Source of the DNA: Azospirillum sp. TSH64
GTDB lineage: Bacteria > Pseudomonadota > Alphaproteobacteria > Azospirillales > Azospirillaceae
Length of the DNA: 64,000 nt
Assembly (NCBI RefSeq): GCF_003116035.1
Contig: NZ_LGQW01000015.1
Location: 6,389,133 to 6,453,132 of the forward strand
Direction of reading: 5' to 3'
Positions 34,601 to 43,485 of the stretch are shown here, piece after piece. Numbering within the stretch: position 1 is the first letter of the stretch; each line of letters starts with the position of its first letter. The notes under the pieces were generated by a model that saw nothing but the letters and a program-made list of their open reading frames with translations, was not told the DNA's origin and ran no database searches. The translations under genes and the position numbers were made by a program.

Positions 34601-35141
34601 GGCCAATGCCTACGAGGCGCAGGGGCCGGGCGACGGCCGGGCGCCGCACGACGCCTTCGTCGCCAAGCCCATCGAAATCCACGCCCTGCTCGACCGGCTC
34701 CAGGCGCTGACCGGGCTGGAATGGATCCATGCGGTGGAAAAACCGGCGGAACCGCTTGCCCCGCCCCCGCCGCCGGCCGATCAAGCATCCATGCCCGCCT
34801 CGGCGCCGATCCAGCCGCCGGTCGGTCCGCCCGCCCCGCTGCCGGTATCCGGCCCGCCGGCGTCGGCGCTGCGTCATCTCGACGACCTGCGCCAGCTCGG
34901 GCGGATCGGCTATATTCGCGGGATAGAGGCCAAGCTGCGCGAGATCGAGGCGGAGGACGGCGCCGCGACGTCCTTCGTCGAACGGCTGCGAACGCTGGTG
35001 CGCGCCTTCGACCTGAAAGGGTATATGCGTGCGGTGGACGAGGCAGTGGCGCAGCGCGACGCTGCCCAGGGAGACCCAGTGCAGAGCGACACCGAGCGGG
35101 CGGACGATGATCTGGCAGAAGACGGGGCCGTGACCGGATGA
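31620..35141 (+). CDS. NCS1-type permease fused to a hybrid histidine kinase
   Basis: A 1173-residue membrane sensor. Residues about 25-490 form a complete NCS1-like (purine/cytosine) permease with some twelve hydrophobic helices (ALGAISFLACEALGAAVTLT, ARGAGFGYLGSTITSLVYAS, CQMKINVTNAYAGSIAWSNF). Residues 497-540 hold eight to ten cysteines (RCSICENPF, CPAYDAPICSLCCTLEARCH), zinc-ribbon-like. Two more helices lie near 565-590 and 604-630. Then HisKA (VSHEIRAPLNAISG, His near 680), HATPase (NLLSNAVKYTETG), a receiver with Asp near 961 (AMLDISMPGESGWD), a Pro-rich linker and a helical tail. The start ATG 31620 has only a weak ribosome site. It overlaps the next gene by four bases. It probably senses a nucleobase or similar compound by transport or binding. 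Confidence 0.85.
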   Translation: MSARQRIVRERRQYNQLAADQTLEDYALRYTAERARRWSAWRVANTALGAISFLACEALGAAVTLTYGFENAMAAILAVALLSILVGLPITYHAAKAGVDIDLLARGAGFGYLGSTITSLVYASFTFILFSIEASIMSAGLTMVLGIPASVAHVISSLAVIPIAVYGIRFISRMQWATQPVWILLQCVPLTYFFLLDRETLAQWTSLPGVYAPDGGLSLLPFGMAASVLLSLLPQIGEQVDYLRFLPSQARIGRIRWWAAMLAGGPGWVLIGSLKLAAGSLLAFLAIKHGLPLEDAVQPNSLYHMAFLDVFGSPAAALALTGIFVVVCQMKINVTNAYAGSIAWSNFFSRLTRSHPGRVVWLVFNVLLALLLMEIGILGVIESILGLYANVAVGWLGAVAADLAVNKPLGFSPPGIEFKRAHLYDINPVGTGAMGLSVLCSTTAFFGLLGPVAQALAPFIGLVVAFAAAPLIAWRTKGRYYIARKSDRLPGDAATIRCSICENPFERQDMAFCPAYDAPICSLCCTLEARCHDLCKTDSRFADQIARSLQRVLPKRMAAGVHTRTGHFIGVMTLFSLVLGGVLVVIDFQYANAEAAERAAIHTALVSVFVCLFILSGVAAWLLVLAHESRRKAEEETGRQTAMLMDEIAAHERTDAALQKAKEVAEAANAAKSRYIIGVSHEIRAPLNAISGYAQLLESNSTQRPQDAVRVIRRSAEHLSNLIDGLLDISKIESGLRRLSRDKVQLIDFLDQLADMFRIQAAAKGLDFRYARVPHLPAWVHTDSKILRQILINLLSNAVKYTETGHVALTVRYRSQIAEFEIADSGIGIREEDQDRVFEPFERGRGAAVRAVAGTGLGLTITRVLTRIMGGDIALRSKAGEGSVFTVRLLLSEAMHRPGEQAERRAITGYAGPQITILLADDDRDHLALMTDILRPLGFVLFTASDAATCLELAAQCKPDVAMLDISMPGESGWDVAEGLRRQFADRIRIVMVSANAYEAQGPGDGRAPHDAFVAKPIEIHALLDRLQALTGLEWIHAVEKPAEPLAPPPPPADQASMPASAPIQPPVGPPAPLPVSGPPASALRHLDDLRQLGRIGYIRGIEAKLREIEAEDGAATSFVERLRTLVRAFDLKGYMRAVDEAVAQRDAAQGDPVQSDTERADDDLAEDGAVTG

Positions 35142-36049
35142 AGCGCCGCGACATGATCCTGGTGGTGGACGACACCCCCGACACGCTGGGATTCCTGACG
35201 GAGGCCATCGAACAGGCCGACCTGACCGTGCTGGTCGCCATCGATGGCGAGGGCGCTCTGGATCTGGTCGGCCAGATCACGCCGGACCTGATCCTGATGG
35301 ATGCGGTGATGCCCGGCCTCGACGGCTTCGAGACCTGCCGGCGGCTGAAGCAGATCCCCCACCTGTCGCACATCCCCGTCATCTTCATGACCGGCCTCAG
35401 CGACACCGAGCATGTGGTGAAGGGGCTGGAGGCCGGCGGCGTCGATTACGTCACCAAGCCCATCGTGGTGGACGAGCTGATCGCCCGCATCCGCGTCCAT
35501 CTGACCAACGCCCGCGTCGCCTACGCCGCCCGCGCAGCACTCGACGCCACCGGCCGCTTCCTGCTGGCGACCGACGGGGAGGGCCGGCTGCTGTGGTGCA
35601 CCCCGCAGGCGGAGCGGCTGCTGGCCGGCCTGCCGTCGGACGCCGCCTCCGCCCTGGCCGCCGGTCTGTCCGGCCTGCGCCGGACGGCCTCCCCCGGCGG
35701 TGCGGCGGAGACCTATACGGCGGAGTTGCCGGACGGCGAGGGGGTGCGGCGGCTGGAGTTCACCTATCTCAGCCCGGCCAACCCCGACGAGTACCTGTTC
35801 CGCCTCAGCGAGCCGACCGCCGGCCGGCAGGAGGCGGTGCTGCGCGACGCTCTCGGCCTCACCGCGCGGGAGGCGGAGGTGCTGCTGTGGATCGCCAACG
35901 GCAAGCCCAACCGCGACATCGGCGAGATCCTGGGCATCAGCCCGCGCACGGTGAACAAGCACCTGGAGCAGGTCTTCACCAAGCTCGGCGTGGAGAACCG
36001 CGCGTCTGCCGCGGCGCTGGCGATCCGCACCCTGGCCGCGCGGGCGTGA
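35138..36049 (+). CDS. Response regulator with LuxR-type DNA-binding domain
   Basis: A 303-residue regulator. Residues 5-120 are a receiver (MILVVDDTPDTLGFLTEAIE, LILMDAVMPGLDG, VIFMTG, YVTKPI). A middle PAS-like segment (GRFLLATDGEGRLLWCTPQA) follows, and a C-terminal LuxR helix-turn-helix (LTAREAEVLLWIANGKPNRD, ILGISPRTVNKHLEQVFTKL). Its ATG overlaps the stop of the permease-kinase gene, marking it as the cognate output. The three-part layout is less common than receiver-LuxR alone. Targets are not visible in the flanking DNA. Confidence 0.92.
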   Translation: MKRRDMILVVDDTPDTLGFLTEAIEQADLTVLVAIDGEGALDLVGQITPDLILMDAVMPGLDGFETCRRLKQIPHLSHIPVIFMTGLSDTEHVVKGLEAGGVDYVTKPIVVDELIARIRVHLTNARVAYAARAALDATGRFLLATDGEGRLLWCTPQAERLLAGLPSDAASALAAGLSGLRRTASPGGAAETYTAELPDGEGVRRLEFTYLSPANPDEYLFRLSEPTAGRQEAVLRDALGLTAREAEVLLWIANGKPNRDIGEILGISPRTVNKHLEQVFTKLGVENRASAAALAIRTLAARA

Positions 36050-36088
36050 CGGCCCCATCGTCGGGGCCGCCGGTCCGACTTGCGGCGG

Positions 36089-36556
36089 TCAGACCTCGAC
36101 CGTCGGCTCGGCACCGCTGCGCCCGGCGATGATGTGGTTCATGATGCAGGTCATCACCGGCTCGCCGCGCTGGTTCAGCGTGGTGTAGGCCAGCCGCACC
36201 GTGCCGCGGCCGCCGCGGCGGGACGGGATCGTCTCCACCACCTCCGCCCGGACGCGGATGGTGTCGCCGGGCCGCACCGGCCGCAGCCAGCGCAGCTCGT
36301 CCATGCCCGATCCGCCCAGGCTGGTGCCGGTGATCAGCCCGATGTCGCGGAACAGCCGGAAGGTCAGCGACAGCGTGTGGAAGCCGCTGGCGATCAACCC
36401 CTGGAACGGCCCGTCCGCCGCCGCCACCATGTCGATGTGGAAGGGCTGCGGGTCGAAGCGCAGGGCGAAATCCATGATCTGGCTCTCGGTCAGGGTCGCC
36501 CCTTCCGAGTCGAACACCTCGCCGATGCGGAAATCCTCGAAATGGCGGCCGGGCAT
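36089..36556 (-). CDS. MaoC-like hot-dog dehydratase
   Basis: A 155-residue enzyme of the MaoC/(R)-enoyl-CoA hydratase fold. The catalytic Asp-His pair appears in MDFALRFDPQPFHIDMVAA, and a second conserved stretch is VRPGDTIRVRAEVVE. ATG 36556 is preceded by GGGAGAAAAG. It acts on acyl-CoA thioesters in other systems; the physiological substrate is open. It is convergent with the LuxR regulator and divergent from the che cluster. Confidence 0.9.
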   Translation of the reverse strand: MPGRHFEDFRIGEVFDSEGATLTESQIMDFALRFDPQPFHIDMVAAADGPFQGLIASGFHTLSLTFRLFRDIGLITGTSLGGSGMDELRWLRPVRPGDTIRVRAEVVETIPSRRGGRGTVRLAYTTLNQRGEPVMTCIMNHIIAGRSGAEPTVEV

Positions 36557-36798
36557 TGTCGCTTTTCTCCCATTGGTCTGTCTTGTCGGTCGGGCTTTGT
36601 CGCCGCCGCCGGAGAGTAGCCCGCCCGGCGCATCCGGCAAAGGGCAGGGACGCCACGGCCAAGGCATAGGCCCTACGTCGTAAACCGTTGGCGTTATTCG
36701 CATTCCGGTCGTGATCGGGCATGTTCCCGGTCGGATTCCAGACCATCGACGGACGGATGTCACCACTCCCTGCGCACAGTACCTCCCAAGGCACGTCG

Positions 36799-37374
36799 AT
36801 GCCGCCGCCATTCCGTTGCGTCGTGTTTTCGGTTGCCGGGCAAGCCCTGGCGCTGCCGGTGGAAGCCGTGCGGCGCTTTTTGCCGTTGCCGCGGCTGGAC
36901 CGGCTGCCGACGGCACCGCTGCCGGTGGAGGGCGTCTTCCGCTACCAGGGAGAGCTGGTGCCGGTCCTGCGCATGGATGTCCTGCTCGACCTCGTCCCGT
37001 TCGATTCTGTTGCGGGCGCCCCGGCGCCCGGCCTCTATTCGCCGCTTCTCCTCGTCACCTGGCAGGGCCGGCCGGCAGCGCTGCTGGCCGATCAGGTCCA
37101 TGGCGACACGCTGGTGGAGCCGGCGGAGCGCACGCCGTCCGACCCGGCGCTGAGTTTCAACGGCTGTGCCGCGGGTGCCTTCCCGGACCGGGTGACCGGC
37201 CGCGGCGGCAGCGTGACCCTGCTCCAGCCCGACCGGCTGCTGAACGAGGCGGAGGGGCGGCTGCTCGACGCCTTCCGGGCGTCGGCGGAACGCCGTCTGG
37301 CGCAGTGGCAGGCCCCCGCCGAGGCAAATGACGAGGCGGACGGCGAGGCATCCGCCGGGAACGGGACCGCATGA
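36799..37374 (+). CDS. cheW: CheW-type coupling protein, first copy
   Basis: A 191-residue protein with a CheW domain at about 5-150 (FRCVVFSVAGQALALPVEAV, FRYQGELVPVLRMDVLLDL, LLLVTWQGRPAALLADQVHG). It couples the chemoreceptor to the CheA kinase. ATG 36799 follows an AAGG element; an upstream in-frame ATG at 36757 is possible. Its stop overlaps the cheR start (ATGA). It is the first gene of the cluster. Confidence 0.85.
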   Translation: MPPPFRCVVFSVAGQALALPVEAVRRFLPLPRLDRLPTAPLPVEGVFRYQGELVPVLRMDVLLDLVPFDSVAGAPAPGLYSPLLLVTWQGRPAALLADQVHGDTLVEPAERTPSDPALSFNGCAAGAFPDRVTGRGGSVTLLQPDRLLNEAEGRLLDAFRASAERRLAQWQAPAEANDEADGEASAGNGTA

Positions 37375-38807
37375 TGGTGAACCCTGCCGCAACCATCGAG
37401 GCGATCCGCCGCGACCCGCATTTCCAGCGCCTGAAGGCGATGGTGATCGATGCCACCGGCCTTGCCTACTACGCCGACAAGGACGCCGCCTTCGCCGAGC
37501 GGATCAACCGCCGGCTGCCCTTCGGCACCGTCACCACCGTCGCCGGCTATCTGGCCGCATTGGAGGCGGAGGGGCCGGGCGGCCCGGAATATCAGGGACT
37601 GATCAACGAGCTGGCGGTGGGGGAGACCTTCTTCTTCCGCTACATCGAGCAGTTCGACGCGCTCCGCGCCGTCGCCATCCCCGAATGCATCCGCCGCAAC
37701 CAGTCGAGCCGCCTGCTGCGGATCTGGAGCGCCGGCTGCTCCATCGGGCCGGAAGCCTACACCATCGAAATCCTGCTCAAGCAGCATTTCGCCAGCCAGC
37801 TGGAAGGCTGGCAGGTCCACATCGTCGGCACCGACATCAACGGCGCCTTCCTGGAGCAGGCGCGGCGCGGCGCCTATGGCGACTGGGCGGTGCGCGGCCT
37901 GTCGCCGGAAACGCTGGAGGCCTGCTTCGACCGCCAGGACAAGCTGTGGTCGGTGAAGCAGAAATACCGGCAATGGACGACCTTCATGCCCTTCAACCTG
38001 GTGGAAGGAGCGATACCCTCCTATCCCCACGGGATCGGGCATTTCGACATCATCCTGTGCCGCAACGTCATGATCTATTTCGACGAGGCGACGCGGCACC
38101 GGCTGCTCGGCAACCTGCACAAGGCGCTGGCCGACGGTGGCTGGCTGGTGGTCGGCCATGCCGAGGCCGGGCCGCAGATGAACGAGCTGTTCATCCCGGT
38201 GTCGGTCCCCGGCGCCACCCTCTACCGCAAGCAGGCCGAACCGCCGGCCATGGCCGCGGTCAGCCGCAAGGCCACCCCGAGCCCGGCCGCGGCCGCGCTG
38301 ACCCTTGCAGCGGCGCCGCGCCGCGCCGCCAGAGCCCCGGCGAAGCCTGCGCCGCGGTCCGCAACCGATGCCGCTTCCGCCCCGCAATCCCGCTCTCCCG
38401 CCTCCCCCGCGCCGGCGTCCGGTGTGCCGGCTCCGCCGGATGCGGCCGAGACCAGCGAGCGCTCCTCGCAGCTGGAAGCCTGCCTGGCCCGGGTCGAGGC
38501 GCAGCGGCTCGACCCCGCCGCCCACTACCAGCTGGGTCTGGTGGAGGAGGAGCTGGGCGTCGGCGACCCGGTGGCGGCCTTCAAGCGGGCGCTCTATCTC
38601 GATCCGCGCTTCGTCCTGGCCGACTATCATCTGGCCTTGGCCTATTGGCGGCGCGGCCGGCTGGTCCCGGCCCAGCGCCATTTCCGCAACGCGCGCGAGG
38701 CGCTGGACAACCGCGCCGACGGCGAGGCGGTGACGGAAGGCGGCGGCCTGACCGTGCAGGAACTGCGCGGCATGCTGGACCTCTGGCTGACCGGTGAGGA
38801 GGGCTGA
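37371..38807 (+). CDS. cheR: CheR-type methyltransferase with TPR tail
   Basis: A 478-residue protein. The N-terminal helical and SAM-dependent domains (about 1-280) show the CheR motifs LAVGETFFFR, WSAGCSIGPEAYTIE, IVGTDINGAFL and ILCRNVMIYFDE. A Pro/Ala-rich linker (285-385) follows, then TPR-like helices (YQLGLVEEELGVGDPVAAFK, ADYHLALAYWRRGRLVPAQR). This CheR-TPR form is the one found in Wsp-like and Che3-like systems. It overlaps both neighbours. Confidence 0.93.
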   Translation: MMVNPAATIEAIRRDPHFQRLKAMVIDATGLAYYADKDAAFAERINRRLPFGTVTTVAGYLAALEAEGPGGPEYQGLINELAVGETFFFRYIEQFDALRAVAIPECIRRNQSSRLLRIWSAGCSIGPEAYTIEILLKQHFASQLEGWQVHIVGTDINGAFLEQARRGAYGDWAVRGLSPETLEACFDRQDKLWSVKQKYRQWTTFMPFNLVEGAIPSYPHGIGHFDIILCRNVMIYFDEATRHRLLGNLHKALADGGWLVVGHAEAGPQMNELFIPVSVPGATLYRKQAEPPAMAAVSRKATPSPAAAALTLAAAPRRAARAPAKPAPRSATDAASAPQSRSPASPAPASGVPAPPDAAETSERSSQLEACLARVEAQRLDPAAHYQLGLVEEELGVGDPVAAFKRALYLDPRFVLADYHLALAYWRRGRLVPAQRHFRNAREALDNRADGEAVTEGGGLTVQELRGMLDLWLTGEEG

Positions 38808-39463
38808 TGGACGAGACGCTTGCCGGTGCCGGGGCCGCACCGCTCATCGCCGCCCTCGACAGCGCATCGCCCGACCGCGCCGCCGGCCGTGTATCGGTCG
38901 ACTGGGACGCGGTGCGCGGGAAGCTGGCGCACCGCACCGCCGACCTGGAGGCGACCTTTGCCGGCCGGGGCCCCTGGGCCGACGCCGTGCTGGACCGCCG
39001 GGCGCAGGAGCTGGCCGAAGTCCCGCAGCGCGACGACGAGGCGGGCACCGGCACGCCGATGCTGGTCGCCCGCGGCGCCGAGACCCTCTATGGGCTGGAG
39101 CTGCGCCATCTCGGCCATATCGTGCCGATGCCGCGGCTGGCCCGCGTGCCGGGGGCGCCGCCGGCAATCCTCGGCGTGATCGCCGTCGCCGGCAAGGTGA
39201 TGCGGCTGTTCGATCTCGACAGCCTGTGCAGCGGGACGCATGCCGCCGCCGTCGGGATCGACCAGCCGGGCTACGCCATCGTCCTGCGCACCGGCACCGG
39301 CCGTCCGGCCGCCTTGCGCCTGCACGAGGTCGAGCGGGTGGACGACATCGTGCTGCCGCGGACCTCCGTCCCGGCGGAGGCCGGGCCGCTGGTCCGGGCG
39401 ATCACAGCGGACCGCATGGCGATCCTCGACATGGCCGCCTTGCTCGACCTCGTGAAAACCTGA
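38807..39463 (+). CDS. cheW: CheW-type coupling protein, second copy
   Basis: A 218-residue protein whose CheW domain lies in the C-terminal 145 residues (GLELRHLGHIVPMPRLARVP, ILGVIAVAGKVMRLFDL, IVLRTGTGRPAALRLHEVER). The first 70 residues are a helical extension (WDAVRGKLAHRTADLEATFA). Its ATG sits in the cheR stop (TGATG). Two different CheW genes flanking a CheR-TPR gene is the WspB-WspC-WspD arrangement. Confidence 0.9.
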   Translation: MDETLAGAGAAPLIAALDSASPDRAAGRVSVDWDAVRGKLAHRTADLEATFAGRGPWADAVLDRRAQELAEVPQRDDEAGTGTPMLVARGAETLYGLELRHLGHIVPMPRLARVPGAPPAILGVIAVAGKVMRLFDLDSLCSGTHAAAVGIDQPGYAIVLRTGTGRPAALRLHEVERVDDIVLPRTSVPAEAGPLVRAITADRMAILDMAALLDLVKT

Positions 39464-39511
39464 AAACCGCCTGATCCACCTTAAAAAACCGCCTGGGGCC
39501 GGAGTGGAAGA

Positions 39512-41200
39512 ATGAACGTGAAAGTCGCACACAAGCTGGTCCTGGGATTCGGCGTCGTCTGTGTCCTGACCGCATTGCTGGCGCTCTACCAGATGTCGCG
39601 CTTTTCCGACGCGCTGTCGGTGATCATGGCAGTGTCCAGCTACGACACCGAGGCCGCCGACATGGTGGTGTCGGTCGGCAACTATCAGGCGGAGCTGCGC
39701 AGCACCCGGGAGGCGGCGTTGAACGCGGTGTCGGTCGCCAATGCCGAGGGGCGGGCCGCCGACATCCCGGCCATCATGGCGCCGATGCGCAGCCAATATG
39801 AACAGACCGGGCAGAAGCTGCGCGAGACGCTGGGCAAGCTGCGCTCGATGGTCGCCGAACGCTCGCAGAACAGCGTGACCGACAGCCGCCGCAAGGGCTG
39901 GGTGGAGCTGGACACGTCGGTGACCGAGATGAACCGCGCCATCGGCGCGGTGGGCGACGAGGCGCGGACCATCTACACCCTGCTGGAGCGCAATCAGGTC
40001 GCCGAGGCGCTCCAGCGCCGCCAGCAGGTGGACCAGCTGCGCAAGGTGATGGAGCAGCGCATCGACGCCGCCCAGACCGCCATCGACCACCTGACCGCCG
40101 CCGGCCGCGACGACATCCGGGCGATCTACAACTCCGCCATCCAGTCCTCGGTCATCGCGCTGGTGGCCGTCTTCCTGATCGCGGTGGGGGTGGCCTACAC
40201 CATCGGCAGCTCGATCACCCGCCGGCTCGGCCGCGCCATCGACTTCGTCACCAAGGTCGGCCATGGCGACCTGACGCAGGAGATCATGATCGCCGGCAAG
40301 GACGAACTCGCCGTCCTCGGCCAGCATCTGAACGAAATGGCCGGCCGGCTGAAGTCGATGGCCCGCACCACGCGGGAGACGGCGGAGAGCGTCCACGCCG
40401 CCACCGCCCAGATCCGCGCCTCGACCCAGCAGCAGTCGGCCAGCGTCGCCGAACAGCTGGCGGCGGTGGAGCAGACCACGGCGACCCTGTCGGAGATCAC
40501 CGAGTCCGGCGCCCAGATCAACCGCCGCGCCCAGGACGTCTCCCACGGCGCACAGACGGTGGCGGCCTCCAGCCATTCCGGCATGAAGGCGGTGGACGAC
40601 ACCATCCAGGCGATGGACGCCATCCGCGAACAGGCCGAGGCGGTGGCCGAGAACATCGTCATGCTGTCCGAGCGCACCCAGGCCATCGGCGAGATCATCG
40701 TGACGGTGAACGACATCGCCGAGCGCTGCCACCTGCTGGCGCTGAACGCCGCCATCGAGGCGGCGGCGGCCGGCGAGCATGGCCGCACCTTCTCCATCGT
40801 CGCCGGCGAGATCAAGAGCCTGGCCGACCAGTCGAAGGAGGCGACCTCCCAGGTCCGCTCCAACCTGTCGGAGATCCAGCACGGCATCAACGCGTCGGTG
40901 ATGCTGACGGAGGAGGCGGTCAAGCGCGTCGCCGCCGGCAAGCGCCAGACCGACGCCACCCAGTCGACCATCCGCACCATGGCGGAGAACATCCAGGAGA
41001 GCGTGCTGGCCTTCCAGCAGATCGTCGCCGGCACCAACCAGCAGCAGATCGGCCTGGAGCAGGTGATCCAGGCGCTCCAGAACATCCGCGAGGCGAGCAG
41101 CCAGACGGCGGCCGGCACCCGCCAGCTTGAAGGTGCGGCCGCCAACCTGAACAACCTCGGCCAGGGTCTGGTCGAGGCGGTGCGGAACTATCAGGTGTGA
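39512..41200 (+). CDS. Methyl-accepting chemoreceptor
   Basis: A 562-residue receptor. Helix 1 is at about 9-28, a four-helix-bundle type periplasmic domain covers 30-205, and helix 2 is at 210-230 (VIALVAVFLIAVGVAYTIGS), then HAMP (RRLGRAIDFVTKVGHGDLTQ) and the long signalling coiled coil. The hairpin tip reads ERCHLLALNAAIEAAAAGEH, close to the universal tip, with Arg of EAARAGE replaced by Ala. There is no C-terminal NWETF-type tether, so the co-encoded CheR probably docks by its TPR. It starts 48 bases after cheW. Confidence 0.94.
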   Translation: MNVKVAHKLVLGFGVVCVLTALLALYQMSRFSDALSVIMAVSSYDTEAADMVVSVGNYQAELRSTREAALNAVSVANAEGRAADIPAIMAPMRSQYEQTGQKLRETLGKLRSMVAERSQNSVTDSRRKGWVELDTSVTEMNRAIGAVGDEARTIYTLLERNQVAEALQRRQQVDQLRKVMEQRIDAAQTAIDHLTAAGRDDIRAIYNSAIQSSVIALVAVFLIAVGVAYTIGSSITRRLGRAIDFVTKVGHGDLTQEIMIAGKDELAVLGQHLNEMAGRLKSMARTTRETAESVHAATAQIRASTQQQSASVAEQLAAVEQTTATLSEITESGAQINRRAQDVSHGAQTVAASSHSGMKAVDDTIQAMDAIREQAEAVAENIVMLSERTQAIGEIIVTVNDIAERCHLLALNAAIEAAAAGEHGRTFSIVAGEIKSLADQSKEATSQVRSNLSEIQHGINASVMLTEEAVKRVAAGKRQTDATQSTIRTMAENIQESVLAFQQIVAGTNQQQIGLEQVIQALQNIREASSQTAAGTRQLEGAAANLNNLGQGLVEAVRNYQV

Positions 41201-41223
41201 CGATGCACCGCCGAGGCCCCTGA

Positions 41224-43485
41224 ATGGACATCCGCCAGCGCCTGCTCGCCGCCTTCGACCTGGAGCACAAGGACCATCTCGCCGCGATCCGCAACGCGCT
41301 CCGCGATGCGGAGGCGACGGGCGATGCGCCGGATCTCGTCGACATCCACCGGCGCGCCCACAGCCTGAAGGGCGCCGCCCGCGCCGTTGACCTGCCGGAG
41401 GTGGAGGCGATCTCCCACCGGCTGGAGGCCGCCTTCATCGCCGTGCAGAAGGGCGAGATCCCGCTCGATCCCGCCAGCGTCGGCGTGGTGCGCCGGTCGC
41501 TCGACGCCATCGAGGATCTGGTCGCCTGGTCGCTCCAGGGCGGCGACGCGGTGGAGACCGCCGGCGTGCTCGCCGATCTCGACGCGCTGGCCGCCGGCCG
41601 CAGCGGCGGGCCGGTCCCGGCTGCGTCTCCGGCCCCCGCCCGCGCCGCCCGCCGGCCGCCGGCCGAGCGGGAGCGAGCCGACACCGCCGACAGCGCCGCC
41701 CTGGTCCGTATCGCGGCACAGGGGCTGGAGCGCCTGTCGGAAACCGCGTCGGCCCTGCTGCCGGAGGTGGAGGCCCAGGCCGGCCTCGGCGAACAGCTTC
41801 GCACGATGCGCCGGGAATGGCGGGCGCTTGACCGGGCATGGCGGCATCTGCGCCTTCAGATCGGCCGCGGCGTCCGGGCGGATGCGGGGGCGGGGGGCGA
41901 CGCGCTGTCCGACACGCTGCCCAGCGCGCTGGACGGGCGTGGCGCGCTCCCCGCGCTGATGGCTTTCGAGCGCCGCTTCCGCGCGCTCGGCGGCGCGCTC
42001 GACAGCGCTCACCGCAGCCACGACCGGCTGTTGTGGTCGATGCGGCGCTGGGGCGGCGGCCTCCAGCAGGACATGCGGCGCCTGCGCATGCTGCCGGCGG
42101 AAAACCAGCTGAGCGGCCTGGGGCGCATGGTCCGCGACATCAGCCGGGCCGAAGGCAAGGAGGTCGAGGTCGATGTCCGCGGGCTGGAGGTCGAGGCCGA
42201 CCGCACCGTGCTGCAACGGTTGAAGGATCCGATTCTGCACATCGCCCGCAACGCCATTAGCCACGGCATCGAGACGCCGGCGGAGCGGCTGGCGCTGGGC
42301 AAGCGGCCGGCGGCGCGCGTCACCATCGCCGCCTCGGTCGAGGGCGCGCGCCTGCGCCTGCGCATCGAGGATGACGGCCGTGGGCTGGACCGCGCGGCGA
42401 TCCTGCGCAAGGCGGCCGAGCGCGGCCTGATCGACGCCGCCGACCTGTCGGCCGGCGCGGAGCTGCCGCAGGAGCGGCTGACCGAATTCCTGTTCCATCC
42501 CGGCTTCTCCACCGCCGCCCGGACCACCGAGCTGGCCGGGCGCGGCATGGGCCTTGCCATCGCGCGGCGCGAGGTGGAGCGGCTGCAGGGCAATTTGACC
42601 ATCGCCGACCGGCCCGAGGGCGGCGGCACCGCGGTCACCATCGAGGTGCCGCTCAGCCTGCTGAGCCAGCGCCTCGTCTTCGTCGCCGTGCAGGACCAGA
42701 CCCTGGCGATCCCGTCCGCCGACGTGGTCCGCCTGCGCACCGCCACCGCCCAGTCGCTGTTCTCCGGCACCGGCACGCCGATGACCCGCATCGGCGAGGA
42801 GGAAATTCCCGTCACCTCGCTGGCCGCCCTCCTGGGCATGGAGGCGCCGGTGGTGCCGTCGGCCGAGCGCGGGCTGTCGCTGGTCGTGGTGCGGGCGGGG
42901 GACCGGCGGCTGGCGCTGGCGGTCGACCGCTTCGTCGCCACGCGCGAGACGGTGGTGACGGCGGCGGAGGAGACCGGGCTGGACAGCGGCCGCTATCTCG
43001 GCACCGTGCTGATGGACGACGGCGGACCGGCGCTGGTGCTGAACATTCCGGGCCTGATGCCGCTGCCCGGCAGCACTCTGCCGCCCCCGGCCCGCCCTGC
43101 CGAAGAGGCGACCCCTGCCCGGGCGCATATCCTGGTCGTCGATGACAGCATCACCACCCGCACGCTGGAAAAGAGCATCCTCGAAGCCCATGGTTATCGG
43201 GTGACGCTGTGCGTGGACGGGCGCGAGGCGCTTGAGCGCCTGTCGGAAGGGATGGAGGTTGGCCTGATCATCAGCGACGTCGAGATGCCGCGCATGGACG
43301 GCTTCGCCCTGTTGCAGGCGGTGAAGGCGGACAAGCGGCTGGAAGAGATCCCGGTGATCCTCGTCACCTCGCGCGCCAGCGACGAGGACCGCGAGCGCGG
43401 CCTGCGGCTCGGCGCCGACGCCTACATCGTCAAGACGCGATTCGACCAGAACGAGCTTCTGGCCGGCATCCGGCGGCTGCTGTGA
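41224..43485 (+). CDS. cheA: CheA-type hybrid histidine kinase with receiver
   Basis: A 753-residue kinase. The Hpt domain has His 46 (IHRRAHSLKGAARAV). A dimerisation region and the CheA-type HATPase follow (ILHIARNAISHGIETPAERL, LRIEDDGRGLDRAA, AGRGMGLAIARREVERLQG), then a CheW-like P5 domain (LSQRLVFVAVQDQTLAIPSA) and a fused C-terminal receiver (ILVVDDSITTRTLEKSIL, LIISDVEMPRMDG). No P2 domain is apparent. This CheA-REC layout matches WspE and CheA3. The stop overlaps cheB by four bases. Confidence 0.94.
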   Translation: MDIRQRLLAAFDLEHKDHLAAIRNALRDAEATGDAPDLVDIHRRAHSLKGAARAVDLPEVEAISHRLEAAFIAVQKGEIPLDPASVGVVRRSLDAIEDLVAWSLQGGDAVETAGVLADLDALAAGRSGGPVPAASPAPARAARRPPAERERADTADSAALVRIAAQGLERLSETASALLPEVEAQAGLGEQLRTMRREWRALDRAWRHLRLQIGRGVRADAGAGGDALSDTLPSALDGRGALPALMAFERRFRALGGALDSAHRSHDRLLWSMRRWGGGLQQDMRRLRMLPAENQLSGLGRMVRDISRAEGKEVEVDVRGLEVEADRTVLQRLKDPILHIARNAISHGIETPAERLALGKRPAARVTIAASVEGARLRLRIEDDGRGLDRAAILRKAAERGLIDAADLSAGAELPQERLTEFLFHPGFSTAARTTELAGRGMGLAIARREVERLQGNLTIADRPEGGGTAVTIEVPLSLLSQRLVFVAVQDQTLAIPSADVVRLRTATAQSLFSGTGTPMTRIGEEEIPVTSLAALLGMEAPVVPSAERGLSLVVVRAGDRRLALAVDRFVATRETVVTAAEETGLDSGRYLGTVLMDDGGPALVLNIPGLMPLPGSTLPPPARPAEEATPARAHILVVDDSITTRTLEKSILEAHGYRVTLCVDGREALERLSEGMEVGLIISDVEMPRMDGFALLQAVKADKRLEEIPVILVTSRASDEDRERGLRLGADAYIVKTRFDQNELLAGIRRLL

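Noticed and set aside
31323..34877. Very long open frame antisense to the permease-kinase fusion
   Set aside because: It mirrors a clear multi-domain gene in high-GC DNA. Its translation is Gly/Arg/Gln/His-rich with no domain and no ribosome site.
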